Source: Gammaproteobacteria bacterium (GTDB lineage: Bacteria > Pseudomonadota > Gammaproteobacteria > HK1). From it: a DNA stretch of 64,000 nucleotides. The translations under genes and the position numbers were made by a program. The stretch spans positions 124,001-188,000 of the forward strand of contig JAJFJV010000019.1 in assembly GCA_021773635.1 (NCBI GenBank), given 5' to 3'. Below, piece by piece: positions 57,531 through 64,000 of this stretch (the stretch's first letter is position 1; every line of letters starts with the position of its first letter). Below the pieces are notes generated by a model. That model ran no database searches. It worked only from the letters and a program-made list of their open reading frames with translations, and was not told the origin of the DNA.

Positions 57531-57854
57531 ATGGACGTGCAGACAGACAGCCATGCCCTTCATACCGATCTCATTGAGGTGCTGCGGAGCATTTACGATC
57601 CCGAGATCCCGGTCAATATCTACGATCTCGGATTGATCTACGGAATCGATATTGAAGCTGACGGCGTAGTTGAGATCGAAATGACCCTAACGGCCCCCGG
57701 CTGTCCGGTCGCCGAAACCTTTCCTGGAATCATTGAGGCCGCTGTCGAACAGATTCCGGAAGTCAGCACCGCGCACGTGGAAGTCGTCTGGGACCCGCCA
57801 TGGACCCAGGACCGTATGACCGAGGATGCCAAGCTGCAACTGGGGCTATTGTAG
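57531..57854 (+). CDS. sufT: SufT/MIP18-family (DUF59) Fe-S maturation protein
   Basis: A 107-residue DUF59 protein. EVLRSIYDPEIPVNIYDLGLIYGIDI forms the core, with the conserved cysteine in LTAPGCPVAETFPG and VVWDPPWTQDRMTEDAKLQLGLL at the end. SufT proteins help deliver Fe-S clusters to clients. The ATG at 57531, 17 bases past sufU, gives the family length; longer in-frame starts reach back into sufU. Confidence 0.93.
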   Translation: MDVQTDSHALHTDLIEVLRSIYDPEIPVNIYDLGLIYGIDIEADGVVEIEMTLTAPGCPVAETFPGIIEAAVEQIPEVSTAHVEVVWDPPWTQDRMTEDAKLQLGLL

Positions 57855-57857
57855 ATC

Positions 57858-58178
57858 GTGTCTGACTGGCTGGATGTTGCGCCCGAGCAAGACTTTGCGC
57901 CGGGCAGCTTTCATGTTGTGGAAATGGACGAGCTGGAAATAGCCGTCTTTCACCTGTCCGATGGCTTCTACGCCATTGAGGATCTTTGCTCCCACGCCGA
58001 GAGTACCCTGAGTGACGGCAAGCTGAAGGGAGAGGAAATCTGCTGCCCCATGCACGGTGCCCGTTTTTCCATCAAGACCGGTGCTGCCCTGTCCCCTCCA
58101 GCCTACGAGGCTATCGCCACCTATCCCGTAAGGGTTGAAAACGGCGTGGTTCAGGTACGAAATTCCCGCGTAGAGTAA
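57858..58178 (+). CDS. Rieske-type [2Fe-2S] ferredoxin
   Basis: A 106-residue Rieske protein. The cluster ligands are in LCSHAEST (Cys, His) and CCPMHGARFS (Cys, His), in the order and spacing of non-haem-oxygenase ferredoxins such as NirD/BphF types. It starts with GTG three bases after sufT, so it belongs to the suf operon. It may act as an electron donor or as a client of the Suf system; the partner is unknown. It is convergent with the small aap-operon gene. Confidence 0.92.
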   Translation: MSDWLDVAPEQDFAPGSFHVVEMDELEIAVFHLSDGFYAIEDLCSHAESTLSDGKLKGEEICCPMHGARFSIKTGAALSPPAYEAIATYPVRVENGVVQVRNSRVE

Positions 58179-58199
58179 CTGAACAGACCCAACTCAGGG

Positions 58200-58484
58200 T
58201 CAGCGCAAGCTGGAAAGATTGGCAACCAGAACTTCGTTGGTTCGCCGAATTCTGTCAGAGATTTGGTGAGCAAGATCGTGCTCCGTAGCACTTTGCTTTA
58301 GAGCCACGCCAGCGCAGCGATTTCTGGCCTCAAGCACATTCAGCACGATGGCTTTTTCGACAGTATCCGCCATTGCCGTCAACTCCTCGGAGGATGGCGA
58401 TAAACCCAACTTATCGCTGATACGCTGTGCCGCATCCTCCGCATGCTGGCGGATATTCATATGCCCTTTGGGTTGTTTCGACAT
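58200..58484 (-). CDS. Small helical protein at the end of the aap operon
   Basis: A 94-residue protein predicted to be mostly alpha-helical, with no signal peptide and no membrane segment (HAEDAAQRISDKLGL, DTVEKAIVLNVLEARNR, HDLAHQISDRIRRTNEVLVANL). No family is recognised. GGGAG is placed before the ATG and it lies 17 bases after aapP on the same strand, so co-transcription is likely. A regulatory or accessory role in the transporter operon is possible but not shown. Confidence 0.72.
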   Translation of the reverse strand: MSKQPKGHMNIRQHAEDAAQRISDKLGLSPSSEELTAMADTVEKAIVLNVLEARNRCAGVALKQSATEHDLAHQISDRIRRTNEVLVANLSSLR

Positions 58485-58501
58485 GAGGCGCTCCCGAGTC
58501 C

Positions 58502-59275
58502 TTAGTGTTCGAGGATCTGACTGAGAAAGAGCTTGGTACGATCGTGCTGCGGTCGGGTGAAAAACTCCTCCGGCTCATTTTCCTCAATAATCTGCCCTTC
58601 ATCCATAAAGATAACCCGATTGGCAACGGTCTTGGCAAAGCCCATCTCGTGGGTCACGCAAAGCATGGTCATGCCGTCGTGGGCCAGCTCCACCATCACA
58701 TCCAGGACCTCCTTGATCATCTCCGGATCAAGTGCCGAAGTAGGCTCGTCGAAAAGCATAATCTGGGGGTTCATGCACAGCGATCGGGCAATGGCTACGC
58801 GTTGCTGCTGACCACCGGAGAGCTGTCCTGGATACTTGCCCGCCTGTTCGGGAATCCTGACCCGTTCCAGATAATTCATAGCAATCTCTTCCGCTTCGGC
58901 ACGCGGCGTCTTGCGTACCCAGATGGGTGCGAGGGCCAGATTTTCGAGCACCGTCAAGTGCGGAAACAGATTAAAATGCTGGAACACCATGCCAACCTCA
59001 CGGCGAATGCGCTCGATATTCTTGAGGTCATCGGTGAGTTCCACGCCACTGATAGAAATGCGCCCGCGCTGATGCTCCTCCAGACGGTTAATGCAACGGA
59101 TTAAGGTAGATTTCCCGGAGCCGGAAGGTCCACAGATGACGATCCGCTCACCTTTTTCTACTGCCAAATTGATATTCCGCAGGACGTGGAAATCGCCGTA
59201 CCACTTGTGTACGTCCACCATCTCTATCATCAGCCCATCACCAGCCGATGATGATTCCTCAATCGCTTCGGACAC
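58502..59275 (-). CDS. aapP: Polar amino acid ABC ATPase (AapP/BztD)
   Basis: A 257-residue ATPase. Walker A is [19 protein letters not shown], the signature [16 protein letters not shown], and Walker [39 protein letters not shown] is diagnostic of the GlnQ/AapP group. It energises uptake through AapQ-AapM. It lies 44 bases downstream of aapM. Confidence 0.95.
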   Translation of the reverse strand: MSEAIEESSSAGDGLMIEMVDVHKWYGDFHVLRNINLAVEKGERIVICGPSGSGKSTLIRCINRLEEHQRGRISISGVELTDDLKNIERIRREVGMVFQHFNLFPHLTVLENLALAPIWVRKTPRAEAEEIAMNYLERVRIPEQAGKYPGQLSGGQQQRVAIARSLCMNPQIMLFDEPTSALDPEMIKEVLDVMVELAHDGMTMLCVTHEMGFAKTVANRVIFMDEGQIIEENEPEEFFTRPQHDRTKLFLSQILEH

Positions 59276-59319
59276 TGAAACCTCCTGGATGAATAAGGCC
59301 CACTTTATTTAACAGGCAG

Positions 59320-60414
59320 TTAGCGGCTGTAGCCCGTTTGTAACTTCCGCTCGAGCGCCTGGCTATAACGGGAGATGCTGAAACAGAAGACCCAGAACGA
59401 GAAGGCGGCAAACAGATAGCCCTCGGTGGAGACGTTGCGCCAGGCCGGATCGACAATGGCCGACTGCACCGAGGCGAGAATATCGAGCAAGCCGATAATC
59501 AGCACCAGGGTTGTATCCTTGAACAGCGCAATAAAGGTGTTGACCACCCCGGGGATAACCAGTTTCAGTGCCTGGGGCAGGATAATCAGGCTCATGCTCT
59601 TCCAGTAACCCAGCCCCAGCGCACGCGCGGCCTCATACTGCCCCTTGGGAATGGCTTGCAGCCCTCCGCGAATTACCTCGGCCATATAGGCCGACTGAAA
59701 CAATACGATTCCGATCAGCGCCCGCAACAGTTTGTCGAAATTGACTCCCTCAGGCAGAAATAGGGGCAACATCACCGAGGCCATGAACAACACGGAGATC
59801 AGCGGAACCCCGCGCCACAATTCGATGAAACAGATACAGATGGTACGGATGACCGGCATGGTAGAACGCCGCCCAAGGGCAAGCACAATACCGATAGGCA
59901 AGGCAGCGACTATGCCGACAAAGGCCAGTACCAGGGTGAGTATCAGCCCGCCCCATTTACCGGTTTCCACCGGCTCCAGACCAAAGCTGCCACCCATCAT
60001 CAGGAAATAGACGATGATGGGAAAGCCGATGAGGGTAAAGAGGCCAATCCAGCCCTTGCGCGGAAAGCGATCAAAGAACTGGGGCACTATGAGCACCGCC
60101 AGCAGGGCAAAGACCACATCGACACGCCAGTATTCAGAAGTGGGAAAAAATCCGTAGATAAACAGATCCAGGCGGGCACGGATGAAGACCCAGCATGCGC
60201 CACCGGAGGTGCAGTCACTTTGGTCCGAACCACGCCAGTCCGCGTTCCATACCGCCCATTCAAACAGCGGTACCAGCAGAAAGTAGATAAGACCCACGGC
60301 AAGCAGCGTAAGACCGGCATTGAGTGGCGTCGAGAACAGGTTCTGGCGCATCCAGCCAACTATCCCGACGGAACTAACGGGCGGTGCCAGTGATGGGTGT
60401 TCTAGATCTGTCAT
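59320..60414 (-). CDS. aapM: Polar amino acid ABC permease (AapM/BztC)
   Basis: A 364-residue permease. The N-terminal half has several helices and a periplasmic loop (WNADWRGSDQSDCTSGGACWVFI), as in AapM. The C-terminal membrane domain has WRGVPLISVLFMASVMLPLF and the coupling loop LQAIPKGQYEAARALGLGYWKSM. The start overlaps the aapQ stop (ATGA). Confidence 0.95.
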   Translation of the reverse strand: MTDLEHPSLAPPVSSVGIVGWMRQNLFSTPLNAGLTLLAVGLIYFLLVPLFEWAVWNADWRGSDQSDCTSGGACWVFIRARLDLFIYGFFPTSEYWRVDVVFALLAVLIVPQFFDRFPRKGWIGLFTLIGFPIIVYFLMMGGSFGLEPVETGKWGGLILTLVLAFVGIVAALPIGIVLALGRRSTMPVIRTICICFIELWRGVPLISVLFMASVMLPLFLPEGVNFDKLLRALIGIVLFQSAYMAEVIRGGLQAIPKGQYEAARALGLGYWKSMSLIILPQALKLVIPGVVNTFIALFKDTTLVLIIGLLDILASVQSAIVDPAWRNVSTEGYLFAAFSFWVFCFSISRYSQALERKLQTGYSR

Positions 60415-61592
60415 CTTTCGGTCAACGCAATTTTTTTGTTATAGGCGTTCATAAACATCGAAATCAGTAGACTGATAGTGAGATAAACCGCCATGGTCAT
60501 ACCGACGATCTCCACTGCCTGGCCAGTCTGGTTGAGGGTTGTCCCCATAAACACGCTGACCAGATCCGGATAACCAATGGCCGTGGCAAGTGAGGAATTC
60601 TTGGTCAGATTCAGATACTGGCTGGTGAGTGGTGGAATGATGACGCGCAGGGACTGGGGAATAATCACCAACCGCAGAGTGGGACTGTTACGCAGGCCTA
60701 ACGCTCGCGCTGCCTCGGTCTGACCATGACTGACTGACTGGATACCGGCACGAACGATCTCGGCGATGAAGGCCGCCGTGTACATGGTCAGCGCCCACAG
60801 CAACGCCATGAATTCCGGAATCATGCGCCCGCCGCCACCAAAACTAAAGCGCTGCAAGCTCGGATGGTCCCAGGCTAATGGCGCACCCGTCAGTGCAAAA
60901 ACCAGTAATGGTGCACCCACGATCAGTGCGATGGAGACCCAAACTACCGGGAACTGCTGGCCAGTAATCTCTTGCCGCCGCCGCGCCCAACGGCGGAGCC
61001 ATATAACGCCGATGACGGCGACCACCAACGTCCAGATGACATAGGAGAAACCCGCCTCTGGAATAGGCGAGGGAAAATACAATCCGCGGTTGTTCAGATG
61101 AAAGATACCGCCAAAGGCGATGCTCTGGCGCGGTGAGGGTAGTGCCTGCAGTACCGCGAAATACCAGAAGAATATCTGCAACAACAGTGGAATATTTCGC
61201 AGCACTTCGATATAGACCATTGCCGCCTTGGCAATGAGCCAGTTATTGGAAAGCCGGGCAACGCCAATAATAAAACCGATAACGGTGGCCAGCACGATAC
61301 CGAAACCCGCCACCAACACAGTGTTCAGCAGGCCAACGAAAAAGGTCCGGCCATAGGTGTAGGTTTCATCGTAGGGAATCAGGCTCATTAAAATCCCGAA
61401 ACCCGCCTCATTGCCAAGAAAGGCAAAACCCGTGGTGATTCCTCGCCGCTCCATATTGGCAAGGGTGTTCTGAAAGATGGTGTAAAAGAAATAACCCAGC
61501 GTGATGAGCGCGACGAACTGAAAGACTACCGAACGAACCTTGGGATCATTCCAAGGCGCAACCTTCTGTGAACCGTGGTCGGCTGGCGGCAT
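60411..61592 (-). CDS. aapQ: Polar amino acid ABC permease (AapQ/BztB)
   Basis: A 393-residue permease. AapQ features are PWNDPKVRSVVFQ near the start, NMERRGITTGFAFLGNEAGF, VLRNIPLLLQIFFWY, and the coupling loop IQSVSHGQTEAARALGLRNSPTL. The ATG at 61592 is preferred because the region just upstream forms a stable hairpin after aapJ and the resulting length fits the family. A GTG at 61655 is in frame but would place the hairpin inside the gene. Confidence 0.93.
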   Translation of the reverse strand: MPPADHGSQKVAPWNDPKVRSVVFQFVALITLGYFFYTIFQNTLANMERRGITTGFAFLGNEAGFGILMSLIPYDETYTYGRTFFVGLLNTVLVAGFGIVLATVIGFIIGVARLSNNWLIAKAAMVYIEVLRNIPLLLQIFFWYFAVLQALPSPRQSIAFGGIFHLNNRGLYFPSPIPEAGFSYVIWTLVVAVIGVIWLRRWARRRQEITGQQFPVVWVSIALIVGAPLLVFALTGAPLAWDHPSLQRFSFGGGGRMIPEFMALLWALTMYTAAFIAEIVRAGIQSVSHGQTEAARALGLRNSPTLRLVIIPQSLRVIIPPLTSQYLNLTKNSSLATAIGYPDLVSVFMGTTLNQTGQAVEIVGMTMAVYLTISLLISMFMNAYNKKIALTER

Positions 61593-61628
61593 ATACAGGC
61601 TATCCCTAATCTCCAAGAAGAGAATAAC

Positions 61629-61659
61629 CCCGGTGATACCCGCGATGGACACCACCGGG
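61629..61659 (-). promoter_or_regulatory. Intercistronic hairpin between aapJ and aapQ
   Basis: On the minus strand CCCGGTG-GTGTCC-ATCGC-GGGTAT-CACCGGG folds into a 13-bp stem with three G-T pairs and a five-base loop, 15 bases after the aapJ stop. There is no T run, so it more likely blocks 3' decay of the aapJ message than terminates transcription. Confidence 0.75.
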
Positions 61660-61673
61660 ATTCGGCTTATACC

Positions 61674-62687
61674 CTAACGGATAGGCGGCGCGTACTGCAA
61701 CCCGCCCTTGCTCCACAGGGCATTCAGACCGCGCCCTATCTTCAGCGCAGAGCCCTTACCTACGTTGCGCTCAAAAGCCTCGCCGTAGTTACCCACTTGC
61801 TTGACGATGTTATAGCCCCAGTCACTATTGAGGCCCAGCTTTTTCCCGGCGTCACCACTGAGCAAGCGCTTGACGCCCGGATTAGCAGAAGATTTCATGC
61901 TGTCCACATTGCCGGAAGTGACACCCAGTTCTTCGGCGTTGACCATGGCAAACAAGGACCATTTCACAACGTTGAACCAAGCATCGTCGCCTTGGCGAAC
62001 TACCGGGCCAAGGGGTTCTTTGGAGATCACCTCAGGCAACACGACCGCATTACCAGGATTCGCAAGCTTGATACGCAAAGCATATAGCTGGGACTGATCG
62101 CTGGTCAGCACGTCGCAACGACCGGACTCAAAGCCCTTGACCGACTGATCCGAGGTGTCGAACACCACTGCCTTGTACTTCATACCTTTCAGGCGGAAGT
62201 AATCTGCCAGATTTAGCTCGGTGGTGGTGCCCGCCTGAATACAGACCGCGGCACCATCCAATTCTGTAGCACTCTTGACCCCGAGATTCTTGCTGACCAT
62301 GAAGCCCTGGCCGTCATAGTAATTGACGCCAGCAAAGTTAATACCGAGAGAGGTGTCGCGGGTATGAGTCCAGGTGGTATTACGGGAAAGCATGTCGATC
62401 TCACCGGATTGCAGCGCGGTGAAACGCTCCTTCGCCGTCAAGGGTGTGTATTTCACCTTGCCGGCATCCCCGAGTACGGCCGCCGCAACCGCCCGGCACA
62501 CGTCCACATCCAGACCCGACCAGACGTTCTTGCTGTTGGCATTGGAAAAACCGGGTAAGCCAGTGCTAACCCCGCAGGTGAGACTACCCTTTCTCTTTAC
62601 ATCGTCCAGCGTGCCCGCCTGCACGCTGCCCATCATCATGGAAAACGCCGCAGTGGCGCCAAGCAAACCAATGGTTATTTTTTTCAT
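61674..62687 (-). CDS. aapJ: Polar amino acid ABC binding protein (AapJ/BztA)
   Basis: A 337-residue periplasmic binding protein with signal peptide (ITIGLLGATAAFSMMMGSVQA). Family motifs are LTCGVSTGLPGFS, WSGLDVDVCRAVAAAVLGDAGKVKYTPLTAKERFTALQSGEIDMLSRNTTWTHTRD and GVNYYDGQGFMV. It binds L-amino acids such as glutamate or general polar amino acids. AGAGGGA lies before the ATG at 62687. First gene of aapJQMP and the small downstream gene. Confidence 0.95.
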   Translation of the reverse strand: MKKITIGLLGATAAFSMMMGSVQAGTLDDVKRKGSLTCGVSTGLPGFSNANSKNVWSGLDVDVCRAVAAAVLGDAGKVKYTPLTAKERFTALQSGEIDMLSRNTTWTHTRDTSLGINFAGVNYYDGQGFMVSKNLGVKSATELDGAAVCIQAGTTTELNLADYFRLKGMKYKAVVFDTSDQSVKGFESGRCDVLTSDQSQLYALRIKLANPGNAVVLPEVISKEPLGPVVRQGDDAWFNVVKWSLFAMVNAEELGVTSGNVDSMKSSANPGVKRLLSGDAGKKLGLNSDWGYNIVKQVGNYGEAFERNVGKGSALKIGRGLNALWSKGGLQYAPPIR

Positions 62688-62917
62688 CGTAAATCCCTCT
62701 AGCCGGTTAGAAAAAATCCATCTACAACCAACAGGATGAGGCGATGCAGTCACGGTGGGACCTGGAACCCTCATCCGCCGTTCCGATTCTGGTGCTTTCC
62801 CGTTGAGATCACAAGGGACGGAAAATACCAGCCCCTCAGGTCCGACCCCGGTTGAGGTTTACAGTTCCACCAAACCGGTCCGCGGAATTAGTCAGCAGGC
62901 TCGCCTCGCACGAGGCC

Positions 62918-64000
62918 TCAACCACCGACCACCGGAATCTTTCCGATGTGAGCCCGCCAGGTTGCGGGACCGCTCTGGTGCACGGATTCCCCACGGCTAT
63001 CTACGGCGACGGTAACCGGCATATCCACTACCTCAAATTCGTAGATCGCCTCCATGCCGAGCTCTTCGAAGGCGAGTACCCGGGCCTTGCGGATAGCCTT
63101 GGAGACCAGGTAAGCCGCGCCGCCTACGGCAATGAGGTAGACCGCCTTGTGTTGGCGGATGGATTCGATAGCCTCTGGTCCCCGCTCCGCCTTGCCGATC
63201 ATCCCCATGAGACCCAGCTCACCGAGCATTTGGTCGGTAAATTTATCCATGCGGGTGGCGGTAGTGGGCCCCGCTGGTCCCACCGCCTCGCCAGCCACCG
63301 GGTCTACCGGGCCGACGTAATAGATAAAGCGGTTACTGAAATCCACGCCTGCGGGTAAGGGCTCACCCTTGTCCAGCAGGCTTTTGAGACGTTTGTGGGC
63401 GGCATCGCGCCCGGTAAGGATGTGTCCGGATAGCAGTAGTCGCTGACCCGGTTTCCAGTCCCGCGTGTCCTCCCGATCGAGCTTGTCGAGATCAATCCGC
63501 AGGGCATCATCACCCGGCTCCCAGCTCACCTGCGGCCAGTCCTCAAGGCGCGGTGGCGTCAACTCGGCGGGACCACTGCCGTCGAGGCTAAAGTGCAGGT
63601 GACGGGTCGCCGCACAATTGGGAATCAGGGCCACCGGCAAGGAGGCGGCATGGGTGGGATATTCAAGAATTTTTACGTCCAGGGCGGTGGTCAAACCACC
63701 CAGACCCTGGGCGCCAATGCCAAGTGCATTGACCCGGTCGCAGATTTCCAGACGCATTTCTTCAATAAAGGTCGATGGGCCGCGGGCACGCAATTCATGC
63801 ATATCTACCGGGGCCAATAACGACTCCTTGGCCAGCAGCATCGCCTTTTCAGCCGTACCGCCGATGCCAATACCGAGGATACCCGGCGGACACCAGCCGG
63901 CACCCAACTTTGGCACCGTTTCCACCACCCAGTTCGCCACACTGTCGGAAGGATTGAGGGTGACAAACGTCGCCTTGTTCTCGGAACCTCCACCCTTGGC
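62918..64000 (-). CDS. fumA: Class I fumarate hydratase, N-terminus outside the window
   Basis: The open frame enters from the right edge (AKGGGSENKATFVT) and ends at 62918, giving ~360 C-terminal residues. Features are GAGWCPPGILGIGIGGT with a cluster-ligand cysteine, PNCAATRHLHF, and the beta domain with VDPVAGEAVGPAGPTTATRMDKFTDQML. The enzyme interconverts fumarate and malate with a [4Fe-4S] cluster and is oxygen-sensitive. Alpha and beta parts are fused, as in FumA/FumB. Its own cluster makes it a likely client of the nearby Suf system. Confidence 0.93.
   Translation of the reverse strand, partial: AKGGGSENKATFVTLNPSDSVANWVVETVPKLGAGWCPPGILGIGIGGTAEKAMLLAKESLLAPVDMHELRARGPSTFIEEMRLEICDRVNALGIGAQGLGGLTTALDVKILEYPTHAASLPVALIPNCAATRHLHFSLDGSGPAELTPPRLEDWPQVSWEPGDDALRIDLDKLDREDTRDWKPGQRLLLSGHILTGRDAAHKRLKSLLDKGEPLPAGVDFSNRFIYYVGPVDPVAGEAVGPAGPTTATRMDKFTDQMLGELGLMGMIGKAERGPEAIESIRQHKAVYLIAVGGAAYLVSKAIRKARVLAFEELGMEAIYEFEVVDMPVTVAVDSRGESVHQSGPATWRAHIGKIPVVGG

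Noticed and set aside
58186-58201. GACCC/GGGTC hairpin between the Rieske gene and the small aap gene as terminator
   Set aside because: Five-bp stem overlapping a stop codon and no T run; not convincing.

Overview
The window is a densely coded chromosomal segment of a Gram-negative proteobacterium, most probably a gammaproteobacterium with a respiratory lifestyle. The evidence is gene content: outer-membrane barrels, lipoproteins and Tat signals; periplasmic nitrate-reductase genes (a napC end and napF); a split NAD(P) transhydrogenase (pntAA-pntAB-pntB); a SufBCDS-SufU-SufT operon; class I fumarase; and YejABEF and Aap-type ABC importers. Base composition is GC-rich, except for one clearly AT-rich gene at 42050-42820. 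No rRNA, tRNA, CRISPR array or intact insertion sequence was seen. The genus cannot be named from this sequence.

Layout. 1-6.7 kb: the 3' end of a NapC/NirT cytochrome, a HIG1-like membrane peptide, a large PAS/GAF/GGDEF/EAL cyclic-di-GMP protein, a nitronate-monooxygenase-like flavoprotein and NapF. 6.7-13.3 kb: five tandem paralogous outer-membrane barrel genes on the minus strand. 13.5-15.1 kb: a lipoprotein hydrolase and a FecR-domain protein, divergent. 15.2-19.6 kb: a MoxR / DUF58 / TgpA-transglutaminase operon. 19.7-22.8 kb: a TRAP transporter whose permease genes converge on the binding-protein gene. 23.0-28.0 kb: a Liv-type ABC importer operon. 28.0-31.9 kb: a DUF2721 protein, a porin, and a diheme cytochrome coupled to a PQQ-like propeller. 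31.9-35.5 kb: a binding-lipoprotein/PAS sensor pair and a tartrate/D-malate dehydrogenase. 35.5-38.7 kb: a palindromic repeat element and pntAA-pntAB-pntB. 39.0-52.1 kb: a yejABEF operon split by about 7.5 kb. 52.1-58.2 kb: the suf operon. 58.2-62.7 kb: an aapJQMP importer operon. 62.9-64.0 kb: a fumarase cut by the window edge.

How it fits together. Many neighbours overlap by four bases or fewer, so most clusters look like translationally coupled operons. Solute import is a major theme: one TRAP and three ABC systems, with transcript-level tuning visible as a terminator-like hairpin after the Liv binding-protein gene and a stable hairpin after aapJ. Redox themes are periplasmic nitrate reduction, transhydrogenation and Fe-S assembly; fumarase and NapF are among the Fe-S clients.

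Most unusual points: (i) the yej operon carries, between yejB and yejE, an AT-rich orphan gene and a complete self-regulated TetR/OMF/MFP/RND efflux operon; (ii) the orphan protein has no recognisable function; (iii) the five-gene barrel array has two kinds of N-terminal region on one conserved barrel; (iv) a near-perfect 48-bp inverted repeat lies between ttuC and pntB; (v) an IscR-type box overlaps the suf promoter although no iscR is nearby; (vi) a membrane sensor coupled to a binding lipoprotein has no output domain.
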